This document shows, one piece after another, positions 17,759-26,127 of a stretch of 64,000 nt of DNA; the stretch's first letter is position 1; the number at the start of each line of letters is the position of its first letter. The stretch is from NCBI GenBank assembly GCA_000961595.1, contig LADO01000058.1:62001-126000 (forward strand), written 5' to 3'. Source of the stretch: Peptococcaceae bacterium BRH_c4b (GTDB lineage: Bacteria > Bacillota > Desulfotomaculia > Desulfotomaculales > Desulfocucumaceae). The notes below the pieces were generated by a model. It saw nothing but the letters and a program-made list of their open reading frames with translations, ran no database searches and was not told the DNA's origin. The translations under genes were made by a program, and so were the position numbers.

Positions 17759-18087
17759 AGCACTTCGCCTTCTTTCATTACATTTAGTGCAAAGGGCACA
17801 TTTATGGAGGCCAGGCGCTGAAACTCCGCTGCCTCATATATACTCAGGGAAAAATTAAGGCTATAGTCTATTTCATCATCCAGAAGGAAATCATAAATTT
17901 TATCCCGGCTAACATTTTGTCTATTGCGTACCAGAACTAAAAGATCAATGTCAGATTCCGTTGTAAAATCCCCCCTGGCCTTGGAGCCATACAGTATAAC
18001 CGAAACCAGCTGATCATGACACACATTGGAGATGTGTTGTAAAATTTTATCAATGGCTTTTTTCTCTTCTCTAGTTAATTTTGCCAT
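17746..18087 (-). CDS. MNT-type nucleotidyltransferase (antitoxin of MNT/HEPN pair)
   Basis: 113 residues. The minimal nucleotidyltransferase signature reads YGSKARGDFTTESDIDLLV, with the two catalytic Asp, and a third acidic residue comes from the strand near DEIDYSLNF. Such proteins transfer nucleotides to the HEPN partner and neutralise it. ATG 18087 follows GGGGGAG. An apparent upstream gene of the same operon has been cut away (18131-18217). Confidence 0.85.
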   Translation of the reverse strand: MAKLTREEKKAIDKILQHISNVCHDQLVSVILYGSKARGDFTTESDIDLLVLVRNRQNVSRDKIYDFLLDDEIDYSLNFSLSIYEAAEFQRLASINVPFALNVMKEGEVLWTN

Positions 18088-18130
18088 GATATCTCCCCCA
18101 TTATTATTTCACTCATTTCTTCCCCGCAGA

Positions 18131-18217
18131 CTACTTCCTGGTTTTACCGGTCTTTTCCTTCTTATTCTGATACAAATTTTCCAAATCGTGGGCAATGGCA
18201 ATAGAAAGATCTTTTTT
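18131..18217 (-). pseudogene. 3' fragment of an unidentified gene
   Basis: An open tail of about 28 codons ends at the stop 18131-18133, 44 bases before the MNT gene: DLSIAIAHDLENLYQNKKEK then GKTRK. It has no start codon or ribosome site. It is cut at about 18218, where repeat sequence (CCTTTGCTTACGGGTCACTT) begins. It is too short to name. Confidence 0.35.
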
Positions 18218-18375
18218 ACATACCTGTGCCTTTGCTTACGGGTCACTTATGAGCTTTTCACCCTGGCCGCCTTTGGGGTCGCACCTTTACATGACCGTTA
18301 TGCGCCGTGCCTCACATTTGAAAACGCACGTTCAGCACAGCCCACAATGGATTATTATGTAAACTACGCACTATA
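18218..18375. repeat. Repeat module with palindromic element copy B
   Basis: 18218-18285 repeats the tail of module P (GCCTTTGCTTACGGGTCACTT, TTTGGGGTCGCACC). 18286-18363 is copy B of the palindromic element, from TTTACATGAC to ATTATGTAAA. Its stem uses CCGTT/AATGG, with a G-T pair where copy A has A-T. The centre reads CATTTGAAAACGCACG. Confidence 0.6.
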
Positions 18376-18469
18376 ATTTCTACCGTATTATTAGCCGCAG
18401 TTCTTCTGAGTGAATAAACAGTAATCTGAAGAAAGGTTATGAATATGACAACTGGATTATTGTTATGCA

Positions 18470-18757
18470 CTAACCTCTCTCCTCCTCCAACAGTTTACGT
18501 GCCAATTCACCCGGCAGTGGCAAAGGAGGAGGTAAATTTTTAACCTTATTCTTTTTAGCAGGTTGGATCAAGCACTCCCTCTCCAGGCTTGCTATGCGCT
18601 CGGCAAGGGAAAGATTTTCTTCTGCAGAAACCGGAACGATTCGCCCCACGGGCTTATCTCGATCGGTAATAATAACTTCCGCCCCTTTTTGAACCTCCTT
18701 AAGCAATTTGCTAAGATTTATTTTAGCGTCACGGATACCAATACTTATAGGCCTCAT
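18470..18757 (-). CDS. Phd/YefM-type antitoxin, toxin partner missing
   Basis: 95 residues from ATG 18757 (MRPISIGIRDAKINLSKLL), after GGGAGGATAGGT. The segment VQKGAEVIITDRDKPVGRIVP is the Phd/YefM dimer core, and the tail is proline-rich then acidic. These genes normally sit directly upstream of a VapC PIN toxin. Here the downstream 95 bases have no toxin-like frame and then repeat copy B begins, so the toxin was probably lost. Confidence 0.75.
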   Translation of the reverse strand: MRPISIGIRDAKINLSKLLKEVQKGAEVIITDRDKPVGRIVPVSAEENLSLAERIASLERECLIQPAKKNKVKNLPPPLPLPGELARKLLEEERG

Positions 18758-18779
18758 ACCTATCCTCCCTCTAAGGTAT

Positions 18780-18846
18780 GGGGACACACCTTCTTGGACC
18801 TGCTAAATTCCCAACTTATTAATAAATTCGAGAAGGAATGTCCCCC
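18780..18846. repeat. REP-like inverted-repeat element, copy 1
   Basis: GGGGACACACCTTCTTGG at one end and GAGAAGGAATGTCCCC at the other form an imperfect palindrome of about 67 bases. A second copy lies at 33461-33527, and its GGGGACA half recurs at 22911-23058. Such elements are often dispersed by REP-associated or IS200-like transposases; none is in the window. Confidence 0.55.
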
Positions 18847-19019
18847 AATTGATGTAAACACAGTAGTTATGAGTAGATTGTAACCACTATGACTACAGGA
18901 ATCAAGAGGTAGAGGCTATATCAAAAAAGATTTACAAGTGAGCCACGCTGTTAGTCAGGCGGGATTATTCTACCGCTTCGGAATCGGCGAGCAAGGGCCA
19001 ATCTGGCTTCGTTTCTACC

Positions 19020-19101
19020 TTTACATAATAAATCTTATACGCCCGGCTTCCCATTTGAAAACGGCAGGGTCAACCCAGCCTATAAGATGGCATTATGAAT
19101 C
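19020..19101. repeat. Palindromic ~80-bp element, copy C
   Basis: TTTACATAAT at the left and ATTATGAAT at the right. The lower stem here is TCTTATA/TATAAGA, wholly different from copies A and B but still complementary. The centre keeps CGCCCGGCTTCC, CATTTGAAAACGG and CCCAGCC. It lies 20 bases beyond the last gene of the phosphonate cluster, so it could also stop or shape that transcript's 3' end. Confidence 0.6.
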
Positions 19102-19121
19102 CATTTAAACATACAATTTTA

Positions 19122-20462
19122 TCATACCTCTTCCGGAAATCCGGCAAGTTTTTTGGCATATAGCATATTCATATGCTTAATTTTATAAAATATTTTTCGG
19201 TTATTGACATCAAGTGCTATAAGCGGGTCAGGGTTCAGATTGTTCATTTCAATGATCCAAATCCTTTTTTGTGTATCAATGGCTATATCAATACCTAAAT
19301 TTCCACAGTGCACCCCAAATTGTTCGATACTTTTAACGGCTTCAAGTATGATGTGTGATATTTTTTGTCGCCACCGGAAGACCTCTTCGTCTGACAAATC
19401 GAACATCTTTTTCAGCGTAATTTCTCCAATTTCGGCTGAGCCGCCGGATTTAATATTCGTCACAATGCTTCCACTTTTCCCGTACTTTGCGACCATTATC
19501 ATATCCTTCCAAGCACCGGCCTGGTTTTTCGCCAGAACTATACGGAAATCAATGTTTTTGCCCTCGATGGAAATCAGGTCAATTGCCTGCTGCAGTATAT
19601 ACTTCTTTCTCTTAAATTGGCTCCTGAAGAATTCAGCAAGGTCAAAGATGTTAGATAGGGAGAAACTATAATGAATACCGTCTTGATCATAATCAATTTT
19701 AAGATATTCCTCCATTTTTGAGACCTTATAAATTCCCAAACCATGGCTCCCGTTGACCGGTTTCACATAAATTTGCTGGTGAAGGTGCAAAAAGGATTCC
19801 AGATCTTTTGGATCTTTGTAGAGAGTAGTCTCAGGTAAATGCCGGTTTAATTGAGGCACTTGACATAACCATTTATACATTTCCCACTTATTAAACACAT
19901 AACTATTAAATATTCGATTGCCGAAAACCGTTTGAAAATAATTTCTCCAACGTTTGTTGAGATAGGTGATTTTAAACACAGCGGCCGGGTAAGAATAAAC
20001 GCCTTGCTCCCATTGATTCTTTTCAGGGTTAAAAATATATCCGTCTATTGAATATTGGTCCGGATCGATACCTTCCAGTGAAAAAGCAACTACTGCCCCA
20101 CCAATATGCGCGTAATCGTATAAATAGCTGGTTAAATATTGGACACTTCGTTCCAGGTAATCTTTCCTTGATGTAACAAGAATCCCGATATACGGTCCAA
20201 TAAGTATTTCATTGTCCACCGGACGGATCTCATAACGACAACTCAGCGGTATATTTAAAGAGTCAATCATACTGAGGGACAATTTCACTTCATTTTCGTT
20301 AATTCTAGACGATGTTTTGAGCTTAATTTCCAATACTTGAATACCAAAACGAAGAAACCACTTTTTCTGAACCAAAATATTATTTTGTTTTGCTGTATTA
20401 GGATTAATCGTTAGGCAGTTTTGATCTTGCAGGTCAGGAATGATGTTGTATTGAGGTTCCAT
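19122..20462 (-). CDS. YheC/YheD-like ATP-grasp protein 1
   Basis: 446 residues. N-terminal region of unknown function (about 1-180), then an ATP-grasp domain: KPVNGSHGLGIYKV glycine-rich loop, DFRIVLAKNQAG, the family motif VTNIKSGGSAEIG, GNLGIDIAID and the metal site IWIIEMNNLNPDP. YheC/YheD proteins are spore-coat-associated in Bacillus; their reaction is not established, but the fold joins a carboxylate to an amine. I chose ATG 20462 because GGGAGGATAACG precedes it; the longer frame lies in the upstream gene. It overlaps that gene by 29 bases. It is the last gene of the phosphonate array. Confidence 0.85.
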   Translation of the reverse strand: MEPQYNIIPDLQDQNCLTINPNTAKQNNILVQKKWFLRFGIQVLEIKLKTSSRINENEVKLSLSMIDSLNIPLSCRYEIRPVDNEILIGPYIGILVTSRKDYLERSVQYLTSYLYDYAHIGGAVVAFSLEGIDPDQYSIDGYIFNPEKNQWEQGVYSYPAAVFKITYLNKRWRNYFQTVFGNRIFNSYVFNKWEMYKWLCQVPQLNRHLPETTLYKDPKDLESFLHLHQQIYVKPVNGSHGLGIYKVSKMEEYLKIDYDQDGIHYSFSLSNIFDLAEFFRSQFKRKKYILQQAIDLISIEGKNIDFRIVLAKNQAGAWKDMIMVAKYGKSGSIVTNIKSGGSAEIGEITLKKMFDLSDEEVFRWRQKISHIILEAVKSIEQFGVHCGNLGIDIAIDTQKRIWIIEMNNLNPDPLIALDVNNRKIFYKIKHMNMLYAKKLAGFPEEV

Positions 20463-21822
20463 CGTTATCCTCCCAGCCAAAACCGGCGATAGAAGCCGAA
20501 TAAAGAATTGGTTCGTAGCATATCTGTCGGTAGATCCGATCATCCAACGTTTTAAAACCATTAAAGGTTGGGCGAACATTTGCCTCTATAAACCAGTAAT
20601 GCATTTTTTGGTCAATGGCAAGATCCAATCCAAATTCTGCAAAACGGAATCCTGTTCTATCCATCATTTTGCAAAATTCCATGGAAATCGAGCCAATATC
20701 TTTGCCGACTTGAATGGGATCTATTTCGGTCCCAAAGGCTAGTTGCAACACTTCATTCAGCTCGAGGGCTCTACCTCCACTTGAAATATTTGTTATCAAC
20801 TTACCCGCTCCCGCCAGGCGGCACTCTATTCCATTGCATACCCACTGCTTCCATCTATTTTTTTGCATAACCACCCGTATATCCCAAGGACAGCCGTTAA
20901 TTCGAGGTACATCCAAAAAGCGCTGAATGATATAGGCGGATTGCAGGTACTTACCTTCATGTAAATAATCTGCCAATTGTGATGTGGTAATTTTGAAGTC
21001 TGCAAACCGTCGATAATCATGAACTTCTAGATTCCCATCACAGCCTGATGTGAGAATCGAGATCCCTCTACCTCTTGAAAGTTTAGTTGGTTTTAGTATA
21101 ACTTTTGAATATTTGTTGAGGAATTTTGATAAGTTATCAACGGTTAATAATTCGGTCTCTGGTAAATACTGGTTTAGAATATTATTTTCCTTTAATTGAT
21201 TATAGAACTGCCATTTATCAAACCTTACTTCATTGAAAATTTTCCAGTTTAAAAGGTCGTTACATTTATTTACAAAATTTTTATTAGAAATAAAGCCTCT
21301 TCGATAAACGACTGACGGTAGGGGTAGTTTACCATACTGCCATCTTTGGATTCCGTAGTTGAAATATAGTCCATAAATGCACATTTCTTGCCAGCTTATA
21401 GAGCATTGTCTGAAGGCGATGAAAAGGCCTCCCACTTTTTCATAAACCCCCATAGCATATGTTAGTTCCTTCAACCGACGGTGATGATAGTAATAATGCT
21501 GATCACCAAGCAAAAAGCCAATAACCGGACCAATATTTATCGTCGTTTCGGTATAGTGCATCTGATATACGGCCGACTCTTGAATCAAAAGCTGCTTAAA
21601 CAAATTTGGAGAAAATCGGATGGGAGCAGGATCATGAAATTGAGTTCCCATGCATTCGGGTATGGCTGGAGATACCTGCACACTGATTGTAATTTCTGCT
21701 TGGCCAAAAAACAATTTGGTCTGTGTCTTCAGTTTATCCGCGAGACTCTCGGAAACATATATGATATTTGGGGAATGTTCTAAGGGGCTCGTATCCTCTA
21801 TTTGAGCTTTTATCCATATCAT
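20434..21822 (-). CDS. YheC/YheD-like ATP-grasp protein 2
   Basis: 462 residues, same architecture as its neighbour: YYYHHRRLKELTYAMGVYEKVGGLFIAF in the N-terminal part, then ATP-grasp motifs LKPTKLSRGRGISIL, PWDIRVVMQKN, LITNISSGGRALEL, FGLDLAIDQKMHYWFIEANVRP. All expected ATP and metal residues appear present, so it is likely active. ATG 21822 follows AAAGGGTGAG and comes 4 bases after the preceding stop, so it is coupled. The substrate is not known. Confidence 0.85.
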   Translation of the reverse strand: MIWIKAQIEDTSPLEHSPNIIYVSESLADKLKTQTKLFFGQAEITISVQVSPAIPECMGTQFHDPAPIRFSPNLFKQLLIQESAVYQMHYTETTINIGPVIGFLLGDQHYYYHHRRLKELTYAMGVYEKVGGLFIAFRQCSISWQEMCIYGLYFNYGIQRWQYGKLPLPSVVYRRGFISNKNFVNKCNDLLNWKIFNEVRFDKWQFYNQLKENNILNQYLPETELLTVDNLSKFLNKYSKVILKPTKLSRGRGISILTSGCDGNLEVHDYRRFADFKITTSQLADYLHEGKYLQSAYIIQRFLDVPRINGCPWDIRVVMQKNRWKQWVCNGIECRLAGAGKLITNISSGGRALELNEVLQLAFGTEIDPIQVGKDIGSISMEFCKMMDRTGFRFAEFGLDLAIDQKMHYWFIEANVRPTFNGFKTLDDRIYRQICYEPILYSASIAGFGWEDNDGTSIQHHS

Positions 21823-21826
21823 CTTC

Positions 21827-22882
21827 TCACCCTTTTTCGTTACTGTAATTCGCTAGAAACAGAAGATAGTGAAAAGCATTATTTAGAAGTTTATATTGTA
21901 CCGCCGGGTCCATGGAGAGATACAGGTATTGATTTTGTTCAAAACCGCCAACATAAACAAGGTGGGGACAATGGTCCTCATCAAAAATATAATCAATTGT
22001 GCAGCTTCCCAGAAAGGGAATGTGAAAATCGAGGAATCTGCAAATTCGCAAAGAAACATCAGCCAATGTTTGTTCAATATTTTTAATTTCATTCGTTATA
22101 AAACCATTAAGAATATTGTTTATTTTTGTGTCATAAAAGATATCTTTAGAAAATATGCAACTTTTGGCACTTATCGTTATGTTTGACCATTCGCCGCCAG
22201 CGCCCTTCTGAAGATAGACCCTGGCTTCCAGGGGTCCTTCCCCCCAATGAAAATATTTGATACCCTTCATCAGAATATATTTTTTATTGTTCATCATTTT
22301 TTTGATATAGTCTAGAAGATCATCCTTGCCGCACATTTTTCCATTCTGGCCGAAGCAAATCATGTAATGGTTTTTTCGAAATCTTTTGATAACAACAGCT
22401 TTAGGTGGATGGAATGTTTTTTCCGGTAGGAGAAACAGCGTATGGTATTTATTATTAAGATACTCGGTAAGAGTAGACTCGTTAAATGTGGCCGAGGGTA
22501 AGAGAAATTGTTGAGAGCCCGTTAAAGTAGTTAGCATTTCAAAAATAATGTCTTGAATAAATCGGTTAATTGGATTAATAACCGTGACATTATTCATTTT
22601 CCTTAAGTTTCTCATGATTTCAATTTGATTTATGGTGTAATGCATGGCAAAATTATATATAAGAGGGGGTAATGAAGCATGTTCTTGCCTTATATCATTA
22701 CCAGTTATGGTTGTACCATTAATGATCTGCTCTTCGATGTCCAAATTTTCTAATGTGAAGAAAACAAGCCTTATTTTATATTCTTTTGATAAATGCCTGA
22801 AGTGGTCAACCATTCTTTTAATAACATGTTGTTGTTTTTTGGCATCGTATATAAAGCCGAGATTAACAGTTTCGATTTGCAC
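21827..22882 (-). CDS. YheC/YheD-like protein 3, degenerate ATP-grasp
   Basis: 351 residues from GTG 22882, after GAGGAG. It aligns by eye with the YheC/YheD ATP-grasp region (VVIKRFRKNHYMICFG; EARVYLQKGAGGEWSNITISAK; GSCTIDYIFDEDHCPHLVYVGG), but the glycine-rich loop is changed and the usual final E-x-N metal site is replaced by VYVGGFEQN. It lacks the TNISSGG motif. It may be a non-catalytic partner of the two complete homologues that follow it. The N-terminal 120 residues are unlike theirs. Confidence 0.65.
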   Translation of the reverse strand: MQIETVNLGFIYDAKKQQHVIKRMVDHFRHLSKEYKIRLVFFTLENLDIEEQIINGTTITGNDIRQEHASLPPLIYNFAMHYTINQIEIMRNLRKMNNVTVINPINRFIQDIIFEMLTTLTGSQQFLLPSATFNESTLTEYLNNKYHTLFLLPEKTFHPPKAVVIKRFRKNHYMICFGQNGKMCGKDDLLDYIKKMMNNKKYILMKGIKYFHWGEGPLEARVYLQKGAGGEWSNITISAKSCIFSKDIFYDTKINNILNGFITNEIKNIEQTLADVSLRICRFLDFHIPFLGSCTIDYIFDEDHCPHLVYVGGFEQNQYLYLSMDPAVQYKLLNNAFHYLLFLANYSNEKG

Positions 22883-22910
22883 TGGTTCTCCTCTTTCCTG
22901 TCATACCATT

Positions 22911-23058
22911 GGGGACATTCCTCTGACCCTAAAGCCATTCCAATCGGGGACATTCCTCTGACCCCCAAAGCCATTTCAATCGGAGACATTCCTCTGACCC
23001 CCAGAGTCAGGCTCTATAGAGAGGTGTGTCCCCATTCCTCTGAAGGTGTGTCCCCTTA
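22911..23058. repeat. Tandem 35/36-bp repeats with REP-like inverted ends
   Basis: Three units start at 22911, 22946 and 22982, each reading GGGGACATTCCTCTGACCC plus a variable tail CCATTCCAATC. They are followed by two inverted copies of the start (GTGTGTCCCC near 23025-23055). The array fills the 216-base gap between the NlpC/P60 gene and ATP-grasp gene 3 and could act as an mRNA hairpin cluster or terminator. Confidence 0.7.
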
Positions 23059-23098
23059 CCTTATTGGATTAAACACCACCTCATTAGAGATTGACACA

Positions 23099-23812
23099 TC
23101 ATTGACCCAGATTCTCAGGCATGACAATAGGCTTTTGTGGCGGTAGAACATATTGTTTGGGGATGGCCGGCCCATTATCTTCATGACCGGCAAGCACTTT
23201 TCCCGGCGTCCACGAGCCTTCCGGCAAAATTCGCTGAGCTGTATAGAAACACTTACCCCACCAATATCTAAACTTGGTGTTAATACCAATTGCCGTAGGA
23301 GTACCTCTAGTCGTACCAATCACCGCGGGGTTTCCTTTGAGCTGCCCCATGTAAATTGCAACATGGCTGATGTATCTAAAACCGTTGGAACGGTCTTTCC
23401 ACCAAGTTAATATATCTCCGGGCAGAAGATTTTCCACCCCTTCCAGGTGCCAATATTTATTGATTTTCATCGGATATACACATTTAACTCTAGTACCGAC
23501 CTGATCGTATTTTTTTGCGATGCCTGTTAATTCAAAACCAAAATCGCCATAGACCAATTTTGTAAATCCTGAGCAATCGACGACTCCATTGGAATGGTAT
23601 GAGTTGAAGCCGTTTCCATATACGGCGTAGCCATGATCCATATACCATATCGCGCGTTCTAACACTTGGTCGGCAAGACTTCCCCTTATGTTTTGATACG
23701 TTTCCCGGTACTGTTCCACTTTTTCTAATTCATGTTTGACGTAGCTATTATAATTTGCTTTGTATCTGGCAATTGCTTCTTCTGTTGACAGGGAGACATA
23801 CGAAACAGACAT
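23099..23812 (-). CDS. NlpC/P60-type cysteine peptidase or amidase, no signal peptide
   Basis: 237 residues. Catalytic Cys80 in VDCSGFTKLVY and His150 in SHVAIYMG match the NlpC/P60 fold, which cleaves or makes amide bonds at gamma-D-Glu or N-acyl positions in wall peptides. The first 60 residues are charged and helical; there is no signal peptide, so it acts in the cytoplasm (or mother cell), which is unusual for wall hydrolases. The C-terminus is proline-rich. In this setting it could be an amidase or acyltransferase acting on the phosphonate product; that is inference. ATG 23812 follows AAGGA. Confidence 0.75.
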   Translation of the reverse strand: MSVSYVSLSTEEAIARYKANYNSYVKHELEKVEQYRETYQNIRGSLADQVLERAIWYMDHGYAVYGNGFNSYHSNGVVDCSGFTKLVYGDFGFELTGIAKKYDQVGTRVKCVYPMKINKYWHLEGVENLLPGDILTWWKDRSNGFRYISHVAIYMGQLKGNPAVIGTTRGTPTAIGINTKFRYWWGKCFYTAQRILPEGSWTPGKVLAGHEDNGPAIPKQYVLPPQKPIVMPENLGQ

Positions 23813-23858
23813 AATTTCAAATCCTTAATTAAAATTTGTTACTATGGTATGATAAGAG

Positions 23859-24269
23859 TTAGCTTTCTATCAAAAAGATATGTTCATCATCATTGAAACA
23901 TTTGATTATTGTTTCCTTATATGTTTTCAGCCTAACTTTTAATAATGCCTCATCAATGGAAAAGTAGCCTGCATCTATAGCATCATCACGTGCTATTAAT
24001 TTGTCGTTGTTTACCGGTGCACCCAGAAATATTAACGTACATCTGCTATTCTTTACGTCTTGAGAGATCCCACAAAACTTGATCAATTGAATTTCGATGC
24101 CCGCCTCTTCCTTGACCTCCCTTATTGCCGCTGCTTTGACAGATTCGCCGTTTTCCACATAACCTCCCGGAAATTCCCAGCCCCTTTTCCAGTTCTTGAC
24201 TAACAGTATCTTTTTTTCGTTGTTCATTACGGCTACTGAGGTTGCTAATCTATGTTTTGGAATTGCCAT
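23859..24269 (-). CDS. Nudix hydrolase
   Basis: 136 residues with a full Nudix box, GYVENGESVKAAAIREVKEEAGI. Hydrolyses a nucleoside diphosphate linked to another moiety. Next to nucleotidyltransferase domains it might cleave CMP-AEP-like intermediates or sanitise nucleotides; the substrate is not visible from sequence. ATG 24269 follows AAGGAGAG and overlaps the end of the pntC-like gene by 20 bases, so the two are co-expressed. Confidence 0.85.
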   Translation of the reverse strand: MAIPKHRLATSVAVMNNEKKILLVKNWKRGWEFPGGYVENGESVKAAAIREVKEEAGIEIQLIKFCGISQDVKNSRCTLIFLGAPVNNDKLIARDDAIDAGYFSIDEALLKVRLKTYKETIIKCFNDDEHIFLIES

Positions 24270-26127
24270 TGTTCTCTCTCCTTGAGTTATAATAACTAAT
24301 ACTTATTAGATACTGCTTAAGTAAACTCACAAATAATTCCATATCCTTGTGGGTAATATCTCCTATATTGGCAACTCTAAAGGTATTTTTAGCGTCAAGC
24401 TTTCCGGGGTAAATGGTATACCCGCAGCGAGAGAAATAATCATGCATTTCCTCAAAATCATAGCTGGGGGTATTAGGCTCAATAATTGCTGTTATAATTC
24501 GGGAATGATTTTCTTTTTTTACCAGATGGGTTAAACCAAGCTGGGTAATGCCGTCGATCAAAACTTCCCATGCTTCTGAGTATCTGCTATACCTTTCTTT
24601 TATACTTTCCAGACGTGTCTCTATAATAGCTTGCTTTAGAGCATAAAGTGTCTGTACCGGCGGGGTGAAGCGCATCTGCTTGGTGGCTAAAAAATATTTA
24701 TACTGTTCGTAAAGATGAAGATAGAAATTTCGAGGTTTAAGGCATCCGGTCGTTTCTAATTGTGCCTTATTGGCAATTACAAACCCGACACCAGCCATTC
24801 CTTGAATATTTTTATTGGAAGAAGCCGCAAGATAACTAATATTCATTACGTTCATATCAATCGGGATCGCTCCATAGGAGCTCACGGCATCGACGATCAT
24901 GTAAACATGATATTTTTTACATAGCTGACCTATCGATCCAATATCATTCAGAAGACCTGTTGTTGTTTCGTTATGTACGACGGCCAGGTGCGAGATTTTA
25001 GCTGTGGAATTTTGAATGACAGCTTCCAGCGAGGCAAGATCCAGTGCTTCGTCAGGGGCACTTCTATATTCGATATACTTTAATCCATACACCTCCGCCA
25101 TCTGGCACATTCTTCTACCATATACACCGTTATTGATGATGAGTACTGTATCTTCACCGATAACTGAACTCAAGATCGACTCAACGACTGCTGTACCGGA
25201 TCCCCCGAACAATATGGCAGTATATTCCTCGGGATCTGCAACAAATCTCGTGAGTTCGGTGGAAATAAACTGCATTATATCACCAAATTCTCCTTCTCTT
25301 GGACAAATGTCAGGCACGACTTGTGCGTACTTTACTGTATCCGTCGTTGTCGCAGGACCCGGGTTGAGTAAGATATTCCTTTTAACCGGAGGGTAAGTCT
25401 TTTCCTTTGCTTTAATGATGGGATATATATAATGCTTTGCTCGATACAAATGATGCTTATCATCTATTTCACACCAGGCAAAATTCCTTAACTTTTGAAC
25501 GTATATTTTAATGTTTTTAGAAATGCCGACAAGAGCATCTTCATAATTGAGCTTGGAGCTATCATACTGAGTAGACGTGGCATAGTGGCACATCGCTTGA
25601 AAGGTGTTATATGATATTTTCGTAATACCTACTAATTCGGCATAGATATTGCTTAGTTTGTTTCTGTTTTTCGACATATTGACCAGCAGATGAAATTCAT
25701 CGGTTTCTATAAACACTTCATCCTTTGAACCTGTCAACTCACTTGCCAAAATCACGTCTCGTTCTTTATGCTTGATTAATAATTCCAAAGGTTTTTTTTC
25801 ATAGATCAGGTCGCACTCAAGAAGGAGAATATCACCTGAAATATGATCCTTCAAATTGTAAAGGGTATACATGCTACCTGTTTTCTCGTATTCGTCATTA
25901 CGGATACATTTAATTTGCGGGTATTGCAAGGCCAAACGCTCATACGCTTCGGCCAAATAGCCTGTTCCAATGACAATCCGATCGATGCCCATCTCAATTA
26001 ATTTGCAAATAGACTGCTCTATAATTGGCTTTTCATCAATTACTAACATGCCTTTAGGCTGATCTTTTGTTATTTCACGCAGCCGTGTACCCATTCCAGC
26101 CGCCAAAATCACTGCGGTTTTAACCAT
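24250..26127 (-). CDS. pntC: PntC-like fusion: nucleotidyltransferase + AEP transaminase
   Basis: 625 residues. Residues 1-245: sugar-phosphate-type nucleotidyltransferase with the intact signature LAAGMGTRL, PKGML Lys26, and metal acids around D106 (LLLECDLIYE) and 220-223 (CEIDD). Residues 250-615: PLP-dependent AEP transaminase of the PhnW class I fold, from LNPGPATTT, with the PLP lysine at K439 (SSNKNIQGMAG). This is the domain order of PntC, which transaminates phosphonoacetaldehyde to AEP and makes CMP-AEP from CTP for phosphonolipids and related products. ATG 26127 overlaps the decarboxylase gene by 8 bases. Both domains look functional. Confidence 0.9.
   Translation of the reverse strand: MVKTAVILAAGMGTRLREITKDQPKGMLVIDEKPIIEQSICKLIEMGIDRIVIGTGYLAEAYERLALQYPQIKCIRNDEYEKTGSMYTLYNLKDHISGDILLLECDLIYEKKPLELLIKHKERDVILASELTGSKDEVFIETDEFHLLVNMSKNRNKLSNIYAELVGITKISYNTFQAMCHYATSTQYDSSKLNYEDALVGISKNIKIYVQKLRNFAWCEIDDKHHLYRAKHYIYPIIKAKEKTYPPVKRNILLNPGPATTTDTVKYAQVVPDICPREGEFGDIMQFISTELTRFVADPEEYTAILFGGSGTAVVESILSSVIGEDTVLIINNGVYGRRMCQMAEVYGLKYIEYRSAPDEALDLASLEAVIQNSTAKISHLAVVHNETTTGLLNDIGSIGQLCKKYHVYMIVDAVSSYGAIPIDMNVMNISYLAASSNKNIQGMAGVGFVIANKAQLETTGCLKPRNFYLHLYEQYKYFLATKQMRFTPPVQTLYALKQAIIETRLESIKERYSRYSEAWEVLIDGITQLGLTHLVKKENHSRIITAIIEPNTPSYDFEEMHDYFSRCGYTIYPGKLDAKNTFRVANIGDITHKDMELFVSLLKQYLISISYYNSRRENNGNSKT

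Noticed and set aside
22911-23030. CRISPR array
   Set aside because: Only three units, 35/36 bases apart, with no distinct spacers and no cas gene; inverted copies follow, as in REP-type repeats.
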